From Candidatus Nitronauta litoralis (GTDB taxonomy: Bacteria > Nitrospinota > Nitrospinia > Nitrospinales > Nitrospinaceae): a stretch of 64,000 nt of DNA. Positions within the stretch are counted from its first letter, which is position 1. The number at the start of each line of letters is the position of its first letter. The notes below the pieces were generated by a model. It had not been told where the DNA came from and searched no databases. It saw only the letters and a list, made by a program, of their open reading frames with translations. The stretch lies in contig CP048685.1 of NCBI GenBank assembly GCA_015698285.1, positions 434,001 to 498,000 of the forward strand, given 5' to 3'. The position numbers were made by a program, and so were the translations under genes. Shown here piece after piece: positions 37,613 through 46,752 of the stretch.

Positions 37613-38767
37613 TTACTGAGATTCAAAAAATCCTGCTTTTTTCATGATAATTTTAGCTGGAAAAGAAATAGAGACCGTGGTCCCCTGCCCTCCTTGCGAT
37701 TTCAGGTCAATCGATCCACCATACTTTTCCACCAGGCGCTTTGTGATGCTCAGGCCAAGCCCGGTTCCTTCCCCCTGCATCTTGGTTGTAAAAAATGGAT
37801 TAAAAACCCTTCGCAACGTTTCCCGTGTCATCCCTGGGCCATTATCACTAATAATAATCGTCAGGACCCCATTGGATTCTCTACCATGAATCTTAATCCT
37901 CCCACAACATTCCATGGCCTGTACGGCATTGTTTAAAATGTTCATCCAGATTTGTTGAATCTCTTCAAAGTCACCCTCAATTTTTGGCAGGGATGAGATA
38001 TCCGTTTCCACCTCGATACTGTTTTTTTCCAGGGGCAGAAGAATCAAATTCAATGCTTTCTTTAAAGTTTCCTCTATGTCAATCAATTCCGGAGCCCCTG
38101 CCCCCTTCCCTTGAACATAACCTGAAAATTCTGCAAACTTCTTTCCAATTCTGGAGGAAAGTTTTGCCACCCTGGAAGCAAAATCCCTCATTCTCCCTAT
38201 ATCCTGCTCCTTTTCCATAGCCTCGGCAAAACTCAATATGGAATGAAGCGGGTTATTGATTTCATGTGAAATTCCAGCGACCAAAGTTTTGAGACTGGCA
38301 ATGTTTTCCGCCTGCGTCATTCGATCCAGAAAATGTTTTTCCCTGGTGAGGTCATTAAATATCAGACCTCGACAGGAATTATTATTGAACTCCAAAGCAA
38401 AGACCTGATAAGTGAATATTTTCTCTCCTAATGTGATAACCGATGGCGGGTTTTCAGAATTTTTTTGGTGATGCGATCCTTTCAAGGGATCCCGCGTTTC
38501 TATGCTGGCGGAAGAATGAACACGTGATTCTTTATGGGTATCTTTATTTAAAGTGCAAAGTTCCCCTTGTAATTCAGATTCAAGAAACTCCCACTGTTCT
38601 TTCGAAATTTCCAATACATCTCTCAATGGACTTCCTATAAAGTCAGAAGTCCGCCTTTCCATAAATTTTCCGAAACCTGTATTGACGAACTCCACTTTCA
38701 GATCCCGATTAACAATCAGAATAAGATTGTTGATTTGAGAAACAATGGATTCATGAATATCAGTCAA
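37613..38767 (-). CDS. cytoplasmic PAS-type sensor histidine kinase
   Basis: 384 residues from a TTG start with no strong ribosome binding site. A PAS domain (about 10-60, LILIVNRDLKVEFVNTGFGKF) is followed by a second PAS-like strand region (near 105-140), HisKA with the phospho-His in GISHEINNPLHSILSFAEAM, and a HATPase domain with NNAVQAM, DNGPGM and GTGLGLSI. It has no membrane segment. No response regulator is adjacent. Its neighbour and probable operon partner is a persulfide/disulfide reductase, so an intracellular redox or sulfur signal is possible (inference). Confidence 0.9.
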   Translation of the reverse strand: MTDIHESIVSQINNLILIVNRDLKVEFVNTGFGKFMERRTSDFIGSPLRDVLEISKEQWEFLESELQGELCTLNKDTHKESRVHSSASIETRDPLKGSHHQKNSENPPSVITLGEKIFTYQVFALEFNNNSCRGLIFNDLTREKHFLDRMTQAENIASLKTLVAGISHEINNPLHSILSFAEAMEKEQDIGRMRDFASRVAKLSSRIGKKFAEFSGYVQGKGAGAPELIDIEETLKKALNLILLPLEKNSIEVETDISSLPKIEGDFEEIQQIWMNILNNAVQAMECCGRIKIHGRESNGVLTIIISDNGPGMTRETLRRVFNPFFTTKMQGEGTGLGLSITKRLVEKYGGSIDLKSQGGQGTTVSISFPAKIIMKKAGFFESQ

Positions 38768-38802
38768 AGGGCACCCATTTGAGTTTCAGGTTGAAAAAAT
38801 CG

Positions 38803-39310
38803 TCAATTTACCAACTGACGTATGAATAGAACCATTTGCCAGATTTGTTTGTTTTTCATATTGTTGCAGGCTGGCATATCGGTTCCTTTAGAACCGTTTT
38901 TAATCACTCAGAACAATTGTCCGTCCGTCAATCCCTTCATGATTTTGGAGCATGTAAAGTTTCTGGGAGGTGGAACCATATTGACAGCTTTATATCCCTT
39001 CCCATCCCCTTTTATTCCATGACAATGTTTAGCCAGTGGTTTGGCCCTGCTTGTAAAAAGTGACTTTCCTTTCCTGACAGCCTTTTTAGCAGGCTCCAAT
39101 CTGAAATTTGCTTCCTGCCCACATTAAGTCGGGAGCCTTGAGATTGAATCGGGAATCCGGCTTTCCTTCAAGCCGATGGGAGTTGGAACATTGATTTTCA
39201 ACCAACTGTTTTCCCAAGTCACCTGCAAATCCTGGTATCGGACCGATAATTAAGATTCCAGAGACGGTTACCCAGGTTAAGAGGCAAGAGAAGATTGTTT
39301 TTAAAATCAT
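38803..39310 (-). pseudogene. decaying cytochrome c gene, paralogue of the upstream gene
   Basis: From an ATG at 39310 with GGAGGGGCGGAG upstream, a signal peptide and a cytochrome c-like domain are read, but its haem site is CSNSH (second Cys lost), and the frame ends at 39086. A second frame continues with GKSLFTSRAKPLAKHCHGIK (first haem Cys lost), PPPRNFTC and LTDGQLF, matching the intact gene at 39350 closely. A TGA replaces the Trp codon after DGQLF, and homology resumes beyond it (VIKNGSKGTDMPA to IRQLVN) down to a stop at 38803. Two lost haem sites, a frameshift and a nonsense codon show a dead gene. Confidence 0.85.
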
Positions 39311-39349
39311 GACTCCGCCCCTCCAACTAAAACAAAAAATACCATGCAA

Positions 39350-40063
39350 CTAATTATTAATAAATTGGCGAAGGTATAAAACCAATTTCCAGATTGACTC
39401 ATCTTCCAAGTACCCAAAAGCTGGCATTCCTGTTCCCTCAGAACCATTTTTTATGATCCAGAATAATTGTCCGTCGCTGATTTCCTTCATGGTTTCCTGG
39501 CAGGTGAAATTCCGGGGCGGAGGATTTAAGCCCATTCCCATTCGACCTCTTCCATCGCCATTCACTCCATGGCAAATGGCACAGGAAGGTTCTACCTTTT
39601 GATGAAACAGCAACCGACCCTGTTCAATATTTTCAGAATTGGCTTCCATGGGATTTCTCATATCTAGAAATTGTGAAGGAGCCGAAGTGGTTTGACGTTC
39701 CTGGGGGCATTGGGCAGAACCCTCCGATCCCATTTGGTGGTGGCGGCCATGCATCCCGTGCCTTCCGCGACCTCGGTGTTTCTTTCCGTGCCCGCAACCC
39801 TCTTCTTCTGTTTCCATTGCATCGGGACCGCACCCACCATGCCGATGAGCCAAAAACTCGTATATGTCCTTTTTATTTTCCCTTATCGACTCAACCTTTT
39901 CGGTAAAAAAACTTTCCTCACCTTCAAGCTGACACATATTGTTGGGCTTTAGGTTGCAGGCAATTCCCCCAAATGATGACCCGGGTTCCACAACCAAAAA
40001 AAGCATCCCCAAAGCGACCAGAAATACTGAATTTTTTATTAACCCTATATGTTTTGTTTTCAT
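39350..40063 (-). CDS. periplasmic cytochrome c with a His/Cys-rich linker
   Basis: 237 residues. A signal peptide (about 1-32) is followed by a linker rich in His, Arg, Gly and Cys (about 75-125, with HRHGGCGPD, GCGHGKKHRGRGRHG and GRHHQMG) and a single class I cytochrome c domain (about 150-237). Its haem site is CAICH and the probable axial Met is in GTGMPAFG. It should carry electrons in the periplasm; the linker may bind metal. A dead paralogue follows, suggesting a duplicated pair of which one copy was lost. Confidence 0.88.
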   Translation of the reverse strand: MKTKHIGLIKNSVFLVALGMLFLVVEPGSSFGGIACNLKPNNMCQLEGEESFFTEKVESIRENKKDIYEFLAHRHGGCGPDAMETEEEGCGHGKKHRGRGRHGMHGRHHQMGSEGSAQCPQERQTTSAPSQFLDMRNPMEANSENIEQGRLLFHQKVEPSCAICHGVNGDGRGRMGMGLNPPPRNFTCQETMKEISDGQLFWIIKNGSEGTGMPAFGYLEDESIWKLVLYLRQFINN

Positions 40064-40131
40064 CTTTTCCTCATTTCGAACGGAAATTCTAAAAAATCTG
40101 AAATTAAATTCCTTTAAACAACATTTAAACT

Positions 40132-41421
40132 TCAGTCCATGGGCAAAGTGAAAAAGAACGTACTCCCCTCGTCTAGTTTGCTGGACGCGCCAATACTGCC
40201 ACCATGCAACTGGATCAGCTTTTTAGCAATTGCCAACCCCAGACCAGTTGATTTTTCCCCTCCTGTTGGCCGGGCCGAGAGTGTTTGAAATTCTTTAAAC
40301 AATAGCTTTTGATCCTCCTCAGAAATTCCGGGCCCCTGGTCCTTGACAGAAAACCGGACATTATTTCCTTCCATTTCTGTCGTCACAACCACTTTTGTTT
40401 CCGGTGGAGAGAATTTGATGGCATTGGTCAGAAAATTTCCCACGACCTGTGTGATGGCGCTGCTGTCAAAGGAAATGGGTGGAATATCTCCCAATTTTGG
40501 AATCAGGCTTATATTTTTTTTGCTCGCAAACAATTCACTCAGCTCAATCTGTTGCCGGGCAGTCGTATTTAAATCCTGGACTTTTTTCTCCAGTTCAATT
40601 TTTCCACTTTCAATTTTGGAAACATCGAGCAGGTTTTCCAGGAGGTTTTTCATGAAATCACTGGCATTAAATATTTTCCCCAGTAACTCTTTTTGCCTCG
40701 AGTTAACATCCCCCACGCTGCCTTCTTTCATAACCTCACTGAAAGACCGAATAAGATACAAAGGGTTTCTAAGATCATGCGAGGCAATACCCAGGAATTT
40801 ATTTTTCATCTCATTCAATGATTTCAGTTCTTCATTTTTCCTTTTAATATCCTCTTCCCTTTGCCTGGAGACGATTGCATCTCCTATCAAACCACCGATC
40901 GAAAGCAGGATCTCCTGGCTCCGGCAATACCATGGAGGATTCTCGTCTGTATAAAGAAACAAGACTCCAAGAGTTTTACCCGAACTTTTCAAGGGAACTA
41001 TATAATGCCCATGCGCGGTCATTCCCTCGAATCGATTTTCATGCCTGCTGTCCGAAAAACAGTTGTTACTGATAATCATTTCTCCGGACACTACAGCCCG
41101 CCCACACAGACAATTGCCATAGGGGATCTCTTTCTCCTTTTCGAGAAATTCATCGGAAAACTCCCCTATCGTGCTGAACAGGCGAAGAACACGCTGTTCC
41201 TCATCTGCGAGAAAGATCCCTGCCTTGCACTCCACCTCCAACTCACGGAATCGGGTCAGCGTGATCATCACCGTTTCCAGCATTTCCTGAATCCCTTCTG
41301 CGTTGTGCAGAATTTTGGCAACTTCGTGGAGAACCCGATACTCCTCAGTTCTCTGGCGAATCTCCTCCTCTGCAGATTCGATTTTATCTGTGCTTTTTTC
41401 AATTTTGTTGACGGGGTCCAT
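40132..41421 (-). CDS. GAF-domain sensor histidine kinase (HisKA type)
   Basis: 429 residues, no membrane segment. After a coiled coil, a GAF domain (about 30-190) has GNCLCGR and HGHYIVPLKS motifs. The transmitter has the phospho-His in GIASHDLRNPLYLIRSF; ATP-binding has NFLTNAIKFSP, DQGPGIS and GLGLAIAKKLI. The GAF domain is nearly the same as in the kinase at 43104, but that protein has a HisKA_3 transmitter. The paired Cys in CLC could bind metal, haem or an Fe-S cluster, or sense redox (inference). The response regulator at 41757 lies upstream in the same run and is a likely partner. Confidence 0.9.
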   Translation of the reverse strand: MDPVNKIEKSTDKIESAEEEIRQRTEEYRVLHEVAKILHNAEGIQEMLETVMITLTRFRELEVECKAGIFLADEEQRVLRLFSTIGEFSDEFLEKEKEIPYGNCLCGRAVVSGEMIISNNCFSDSRHENRFEGMTAHGHYIVPLKSSGKTLGVLFLYTDENPPWYCRSQEILLSIGGLIGDAIVSRQREEDIKRKNEELKSLNEMKNKFLGIASHDLRNPLYLIRSFSEVMKEGSVGDVNSRQKELLGKIFNASDFMKNLLENLLDVSKIESGKIELEKKVQDLNTTARQQIELSELFASKKNISLIPKLGDIPPISFDSSAITQVVGNFLTNAIKFSPPETKVVVTTEMEGNNVRFSVKDQGPGISEEDQKLLFKEFQTLSARPTGGEKSTGLGLAIAKKLIQLHGGSIGASSKLDEGSTFFFTLPMD

Positions 41422-41440
41422 CGCAGTGGTTCTCCATTAA

Positions 41441-41635
41441 TCAAGTATGGTGAGTGTTGATTTTACAAACTCCATAGAGCGGACAGTTTCCTACTAAACC
41501 GGTAGCCAACGGAACGAGACCGATTACAGTTAAAGCAGTCCCAATTGTTCCACCCATAAAAACCCCGCCTCCAATCATCAAAACACCTGCCGTCACTCTT
41601 AATATCCTGTCTGTTTGTCCAATGTTCTGTTTCAT
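41441..41635 (-). CDS. DUF2892 (YgaP-like) small membrane protein
   Basis: 64 residues. It opens with the conserved QNIGQTDRILRVTAGVL, has two short transmembrane helices, and ends with GNCPLYGVCKINT. This is the inner-membrane part of YgaP-type proteins, which elsewhere is fused to or lies beside rhodanese domains. Its role is unknown. A GGAGG sequence precedes the ATG. Confidence 0.9.
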   Translation of the reverse strand: MKQNIGQTDRILRVTAGVLMIGGGVFMGGTIGTALTVIGLVPLATGLVGNCPLYGVCKINTHHT

Positions 41636-41756
41636 GATGACCTCCTGTTTTTAATGGTTACTTTTGTAAGGCTTGCCGATCCCTTATCGCCGTGCAACAT
41701 CCAGATAACAGCATCCAGAAAATGGAGAACCGGAACCGACAAGCCCATCGGCAACC

Positions 41757-42152
41757 CTACAATCCGATGTCTTTTCCTGTATCCAGGACCTGCTCCACCG
41801 TACTGATCAGTTTTTCCTTATTCACTGGCTTGACCAGGTAATCCTTGATTCCTTTTTTCATTAAGGAAGCCGCCAGTTCGCCATCAGGAAAAGCCGTTAC
41901 CACCACCACTGGAATCCCCGGCGCATTCTTCTTGAGGTAGTCAATACATTCGACACCGTCGACTTTAGGCATCCGAATATCACAAAGAATCAGACCCAGG
42001 TTGCTCAGATGATCCCCTTCATGCAAAACCCGAATGGCCTCTTCCCCGTCTTCAGCTTCCAGAATTTGAAATTTCTGTCCTTCCAGTTGTAGCTTCATTG
42101 CTTCACGTACATCCTGCTCATCGTCTACGATCATGATTTTTCCTGTTGGCAT
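41757..42152 (-). CDS. single-domain response regulator
   Basis: 131 residues, a receiver alone. Acidic pair in MIVDDEQD, phosphorylatable D58 in LILCDIRMPKVDG, conserved Lys in YLVKPVNKEKL. It is likely the target of one of the flanking GAF kinases, most plausibly the HisKA kinase at 40132. No output domain. Confidence 0.92.
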   Translation of the reverse strand: MPTGKIMIVDDEQDVREAMKLQLEGQKFQILEAEDGEEAIRVLHEGDHLSNLGLILCDIRMPKVDGVECIDYLKKNAPGIPVVVVTAFPDGELAASLMKKGIKDYLVKPVNKEKLISTVEQVLDTGKDIGL

Positions 42153-42378
42153 TGGAACCCCCTTGGTAAAGTTTTATATTTAAGTAATGCTAAAAAGTTT
42201 TTTTCAACTGAGATCAGTGTAGAAAAAAACAGCGCTGGGGGTAATCGCTGAAACGACTAAGATCAGGAGGTGGTTTTTCAACAATTTCTGTAACAGAACT
42301 ACTACAGGAGAGGAGGCAGGAGTGGCCATCGGGATTGGGCTGGAAGGTTATAGGCCAGGGAAATGAGGAGGTAAAAAA

Positions 42379-43032
42379 CTAGGCGATAAGGTGATTGTCG
42401 ATAGCATAATGAATCACATCGGCATTACTTTTCATATCCATTTTTTGAAGGATACGCCCACGGTAAGTACTGATCGTGTTAATGCTCAGGCAGAGTTCTT
42501 CTGCGATGTGTTTCAGTTTTTTCCCACCGGCAATCATGGTGAAGACCTGAAACTCTCGGTCCGTGAGTGTTTCGTGCAGAGGTTTGTCAGAGTCCCGGTT
42601 GAGATCCGAAACCAGTTTATCAGCCAGATTGGGTGATACATACTTGCCACCACAGGCAACCTTTCTAATCGCTTCCACCAACTGGTCCGATGCACTCGAT
42701 TTTCCGAGATAACCTGATGCCCCGGCTTTTAGAAACCGGGTTCCATAATGATCTTCAGGAAATATACTTAATATAATTACAGGCAATTTCGGATAAAGCG
42801 CCTTCAACTCAATCAGGGTGTCCAAGCCGTTTTTTTCCGGCATGTCAAAGTCGAGCAGGATTAAATCAAAGTCCTGCTTCCCCACAATATTTAAAACATC
42901 ATTTCCGTTTTCTGCCTCACCGGTCACAGTCATATCCTGGTGATCCGCAATAATGGTTTTCAACCCTTTGCGCACCACTTCATGATCATCGGCGATCAAT
43001 ATTCGAATTTTATTTTCTTTGGTATTTGCCAT
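42379..43032 (-). CDS. NarL/LuxR-type response regulator
   Basis: 217 residues. An N-terminal receiver has D61 in LILLDFDMPEKNG and the Lys in GYLGKSSAS. A C-terminal LuxR helix-turn-helix (about 150-212) has LTDREFQVFTMIAGGKKLKHIAEELCLSINTISTYRGRIL. It lies 71 bases downstream of the HisKA_3 kinase gene at 43104, its clear partner. Phosphorylated NarL-type regulators dimerise and bind promoters. Confidence 0.95.
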   Translation of the reverse strand: MANTKENKIRILIADDHEVVRKGLKTIIADHQDMTVTGEAENGNDVLNIVGKQDFDLILLDFDMPEKNGLDTLIELKALYPKLPVIILSIFPEDHYGTRFLKAGASGYLGKSSASDQLVEAIRKVACGGKYVSPNLADKLVSDLNRDSDKPLHETLTDREFQVFTMIAGGKKLKHIAEELCLSINTISTYRGRILQKMDMKSNADVIHYAIDNHLIA

Positions 43033-43103
43033 TCCTGTTCAAAACCCTATCGTTAAAAAATTCTTCACAAAAATAAAGAACCCTCGTGCTCATTGACAGT
43101 CGC

Positions 43104-44399
43104 CTATCCCGAAGCCAGAGGAATTCGAACCACAACTACCGTTCCCTTCCCTGGCGTGCCAAGGAACTCAGCACGCCCATTATACGGAAGGATTCGCTCC
43201 TGGATGCCGATCAGTCCAATGGATTCAAAGTTCGCGACATCCTTTTCGCGGATGCCGATGCCATCATCCTCTATAGAAAAAACCAGCTCACCCTCTTCCA
43301 GACGAATTCTCACTTTGACCTGGGTCGCCTTTGCATGGCGGACAACATTTGACACCGCTTCCTGGAAGACCCTGAACAGGGAAACCTGCATCTTCTTATC
43401 CATTTCTATGGAATCCTGAAGATCGTCGACATCAAATTTCAGATGGTAGCGGCTTTCATACTCTTTCGCCTGCCAGGCAATTGCTTCGCACAACCCAAAA
43501 GCATCCAGGATGGGCGGACGCAGTTCAGTGGCAATGCGCTGAACAGATTGGATTGTTTCGTCAATAACTCCCGTCATGGCGATTGCCCGGGTCTTCAATT
43601 TGGACAACTCCTCTGGAAGTTTTTTCCCGATCTGAATACTGTCTATTTTCAACGCAGTCAACGCCTGCCCCAATTGATCATGAACTTCTCTGGCAATTCG
43701 AGACTTCTCTTCTTCCCGTATTTCCTGCACCTGGTTTCCCAGTTTACGGAGCTGGTCCCTGGATCGTTTCAGATTTTCATTTGTCGCCTTGAGCTCCGCA
43801 GTTCGAGACTCCACCACACTTTCCAACTGGTCCCGATAAGCCGCCAGTTCCAGGTCAACCTGTTTTTTTTGTATCGCTCCCGCAATCAATCCACCGATCG
43901 AAAGCAGAACTTCCTGGCTGTTCTGGTACCAGGCTGGATGAATGTTGGAGTAAAGAAAAAGTATCCCAACCAGCTCATTTCCACTTTTCAAGGGAACAAT
44001 GTAATGACCATGCGGAGTCATGTCATCGTAAGCTCGCTCATGACGCGGATCAGTAAAACAATTTTCGCTCATCAACAAATCACCCGATTCAGCAACCCGA
44101 CCACATAAACAGTTGCCAAAGGGGACCTCTTTTTCCTTTTCCAGGAACTCGTTCGAAAAATTTCCGAAGGTTGTAAAAAGCCGCAAAACTTTCGCCTCGT
44201 TATCCGCAAGAAATATCCCGGCCTTGTTTTCCACTTTCAGGTCCTCAAAATGCGTAATCGCCCGCATGACCTGCTGCAGCATTTCGATCAGATCACCCTT
44301 GGTCTGTAAAATCTGAGCCACATTGTGGAGAACCCGGTATTCGCCGGTGATTCTTTCGTCGGAATCCTCTTGGGGGGAGTTATTTCCAATTGATGACAT
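43104..44399 (-). CDS. GAF-domain sensor histidine kinase (NarX-type HisKA_3)
   Basis: 431 residues, no membrane helix. The GAF domain (about 20-180) has GNCLCGR and HGHYIVPLKSG and matches the kinase at 40132 at most positions. A coiled coil leads to a HisKA_3 transmitter (RIAREVHDQLGQALTALKID) and a HATPase domain (EAVSNVVRHAKAT, DDGIGIREKD, GLIGIQERI). It is the natural partner of the NarL-type regulator downstream. Two kinases with one sensor but different transmitters may let a single signal control both a DNA-binding and a stand-alone regulator. Confidence 0.93.
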   Translation of the reverse strand: MSSIGNNSPQEDSDERITGEYRVLHNVAQILQTKGDLIEMLQQVMRAITHFEDLKVENKAGIFLADNEAKVLRLFTTFGNFSNEFLEKEKEVPFGNCLCGRVAESGDLLMSENCFTDPRHERAYDDMTPHGHYIVPLKSGNELVGILFLYSNIHPAWYQNSQEVLLSIGGLIAGAIQKKQVDLELAAYRDQLESVVESRTAELKATNENLKRSRDQLRKLGNQVQEIREEEKSRIAREVHDQLGQALTALKIDSIQIGKKLPEELSKLKTRAIAMTGVIDETIQSVQRIATELRPPILDAFGLCEAIAWQAKEYESRYHLKFDVDDLQDSIEMDKKMQVSLFRVFQEAVSNVVRHAKATQVKVRIRLEEGELVFSIEDDGIGIREKDVANFESIGLIGIQERILPYNGRAEFLGTPGKGTVVVVRIPLASG

Positions 44400-44755
44400 T
44401 CCGAATTATCTCCTGACGGTCCGCTAAATGGGTTTCAAGCTTCCTGTATTTCCAACCACCCTGTTCATTTTCTCACAGAATTGTTGGCTCCAAAAGCATT
44501 GAGAACAGTGGGACTATATCCAACCCTCATTTATCCCCCCGCAAAGGATAAGCCCAAAGCCTGACTATCCTTGACAATGATTTGGAATACCATAGAATTC
44601 AATGCAGTTCGGCAAAAAAACTACCAGTCGTAGTAGACAATTTCCAAGTTGTGGTTGCATTACCACTTTCGGCCTGATGACTACGGGCAGTCAGAATTGA
44701 ATCAGGCTGGAAAATCCAGTTTCTGAAAACAAATCTAAATTGAGGGAGCGGGTGC
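44400..44755. other. divergent intergenic region with a promoter for the exported-protein cluster
   Basis: 356 bases between the start of the GAF kinase gene and the first secreted paralogue. It contains the sigma70-like promoter at 44571-44598 and a 157-base leader. No small gene is supported. Confidence 0.5.
44571..44598 (+). promoter_or_regulatory. sigma70-like promoter of the exported-protein cluster
   Basis: TTGACA (44571-44576) is followed after 16 bases by TAGAAT (44593-44598). It stands about 157 bases before the ATG of the first paralogue and is the only good promoter seen ahead of the run of seven genes. Confidence 0.6.
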
Positions 44756-45322
44756 ATGATTAACCAAACTTTCACCGGGAAAGGTCTATCAGGTTTCAGA
44801 GGAGTTTTATCTTCGGCTTTTGCCTTCCTTTGTTTAGCAACCATAAGCACTTCATCTGCTTTGGGTGCGGATACCGTGATGCCTGCCCCCCAGGACACTG
44901 TTTCCATAAAATTAAAATGGAACGATCCGCCGGCAAAGGTTCAACTTAAAGATTGGAGATGTACCGGTGACGGACCCAATCTGGATTTCGATGGCACACT
45001 TATGGATGAAGTGAAGTCGGTTATTGGACGCATTGCCGATCTGGATGCATCGTTTCCCAATAATCCGGAAGGAATGAAGAACGAGGCGCTAAAAGAAATT
45101 GAAAAAGACCAACCAAATTATGGCTGGGCTATCTCTTTTCCGTCCCTCACAGTGGGTCCCTACGATGCCCCGCACGGATCAACCAGAACCTATAAAATCA
45201 AAACCTGCTACACCAAAAGTGAAATCAGGCAATACATTGATTTCCAGAAAAAACTACTGGAGCAACTGAAAAACAGTAAAGACCCAGTGGGCGATGCCAA
45301 GAGAATGATGACCCAACTTTAA
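44756..45322 (+). CDS. secreted Cys-pair paralogue 1 of 4
   Basis: 188 residues, ATG with GAGGGAG upstream. The signal peptide ends near SSALGAD. The first family motif is VMPAPQDT...LKWNDPPAKVQLKDWRC and the second KTCYTKSE, followed by a helical C-terminus ending SKDPVGDAKRMMTQL. The single mature Cys in each motif probably forms one disulfide. No known family recognised. The three following genes encode proteins with the same two motifs and the same ending, so the set arose by tandem duplication and long divergence. Role is inferred only from context: part of a surface export or assembly system. Confidence 0.82.
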   Translation: MINQTFTGKGLSGFRGVLSSAFAFLCLATISTSSALGADTVMPAPQDTVSIKLKWNDPPAKVQLKDWRCTGDGPNLDFDGTLMDEVKSVIGRIADLDASFPNNPEGMKNEALKEIEKDQPNYGWAISFPSLTVGPYDAPHGSTRTYKIKTCYTKSEIRQYIDFQKKLLEQLKNSKDPVGDAKRMMTQL

Positions 45323-45387
45323 TTCCCACTCACTAATAGCGCCTGATTTTAACGCCTGGTGCGAAACATTGAATGTGGAGCAATACC

Positions 45388-45996
45388 ATGTACCCAAAAA
45401 CAAATAAACTAAAACAAGCTTCAAGTCTCCTGGTCTTCGCCATTACCCTGCCATTACTCTTTTCCTGTTCGATGGCCTTTGGACAAAGCAATTTTGGCAA
45501 CCCGGAAATGGGTCCCGGCCCAAACAATTCCAACACCGACATTGTTCCGGCTCCCAAAACTGTTTACAACAGAACCCTCAAATTAAAAGACCCGGGTATC
45601 TACGTCAAATTGAAAGACTGGTACTGCACCTCAATTCCCTTTAAAGAACGTTTAAAAAAAATCATCGATAAAACAATCGGGGATACCAATCAACTTGGCA
45701 GGGCACCAATCCCTTCAGAGATACAAGAACTAAGCAATTTCTCAAGTGATTTGATAGATGAGACAAAAAGAATGGAACAAATGGGCAATCCCCAATATTT
45801 CAATCCGCTGCCTGGCAACTTTCAACAATCGGTCCACAAAACCTGCTACACCAAAGCCGAACTGGACCAGATAGAAAAATTTGGCAAGGATTTCGATAAA
45901 TACCTGGAAGACCAGGGTTATTACCGGGGACAGCCGGATGACCCCACAGGAGAGGCCATGCTTGAATACCGGCGTGCTCTGTATGGTGTCCAATAA
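45388..45996 (+). CDS. secreted Cys-pair paralogue 2 of 4
   Basis: 202 residues from the ATG at 45388 (GGAG nine bases before); an ATG 15 bases earlier is less well placed. A signal peptide ends near AFGQSN. Family motifs are IVPAPKTVYNRTLKLKDPG, VKLKDWYC and KTCYTKAELDQ. The C-terminal part diverges from the others (DDPTGEAMLEYRRALYG). A possible lipobox-like Cys (LLFSCS) occurs inside the signal peptide, so lipidation is conceivable but not favoured. 65 bases separate it from the preceding gene. Confidence 0.8.
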   Translation: MYPKTNKLKQASSLLVFAITLPLLFSCSMAFGQSNFGNPEMGPGPNNSNTDIVPAPKTVYNRTLKLKDPGIYVKLKDWYCTSIPFKERLKKIIDKTIGDTNQLGRAPIPSEIQELSNFSSDLIDETKRMEQMGNPQYFNPLPGNFQQSVHKTCYTKAELDQIEKFGKDFDKYLEDQGYYRGQPDDPTGEAMLEYRRALYGVQ

Positions 45997-46037
45997 TATT
46001 TTAAAATTTGCTCTTCGTAAGAAAGGAGACCGGCGTT

Positions 46038-46679
46038 ATGAAATTCAATTTAAAAAATTTAATCCAGTCGACTGGTTTAATAGCCCTGGCTCTTTTGTTG
46101 ATGAGCACAGCGAATCAAGCTATCGCCCAGAGCTCCATGCAGGGTTTTGCAGGAGGCGGAGGAACCTCCGGCGCTAAAGGGAGTCCTAGCGGTTCCGGAA
46201 GGAACCTGCTAGGCGGGGCACATCTTTTAAACGCACTTGGCTTAAATGACAAAGTCATTCCTGCCCCCAAGACTTCCGGCAAGTGGCAGTTAAAGTACAA
46301 CGATCCGGGAATCAACGTAACTTTACTGAACTGGAACTGCCGGGACAACTCCATTTGGAGTGACACTCTCAAGGGCCCAATCAATGGATTTAAACATGTT
46401 TGGGGAAAATATGGAAAATCAGCTAAAGCTGCAAAAGGTGCCAAGGAACATTTTGATATTTACCTAAAAACGGTAGAGCAGGATGTTAGGAGGGGAATGA
46501 AAAAATCCCCCAAGCACGGCATTTTCAGCCCTCCCTTCGGTAAAACAGAAACCAAAACTGTCCGATACTGTTACACAGATGCCGAGGTAGATCAGTTCAT
46601 TGCCTATATAAAAGGGATGTTTAAGCACCTTGGCTCCCACAGCGACCCTGTGGCTGAAGTTAAAAGGTTGTTCCCTTAA
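46038..46679 (+). CDS. secreted Cys-pair paralogue 3 of 4, with Gly-rich insert
   Basis: 213 residues from the ATG at 46038, preceded by GAAAGGAGACC. A signal peptide ends near QAIAQ. A Gly/Ser-rich stretch (about 34-65: FAGGGGTSGAKGSPSGSG) precedes the first motif KVIPAPKTSGKWQLKYNDPG, VTLLNWNC, and the second VRYCYTDAEVDQF. The ending is HSDPVAEVKRLFP. The Gly-rich insert is like the connectors of the large repeat protein encoded two genes downstream, which supports a physical link between these products. Confidence 0.82.
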   Translation: MKFNLKNLIQSTGLIALALLLMSTANQAIAQSSMQGFAGGGGTSGAKGSPSGSGRNLLGGAHLLNALGLNDKVIPAPKTSGKWQLKYNDPGINVTLLNWNCRDNSIWSDTLKGPINGFKHVWGKYGKSAKAAKGAKEHFDIYLKTVEQDVRRGMKKSPKHGIFSPPFGKTETKTVRYCYTDAEVDQFIAYIKGMFKHLGSHSDPVAEVKRLFP

Positions 46680-46752
46680 AAATAGAAATAGCGACAAACC
46701 TCATCTTTTAAAAAATAACTGAAAAAACGCACAAACCCATTTGGAGGGTGTG

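Noticed and set aside
38910-38930. TGA in the cytochrome fragment as evidence that TGA encodes Trp
   Set aside because: Other genes here use TGG for conserved Trp and end in TGA, and the fragment has other lesions (lost haem Cys, frame change).
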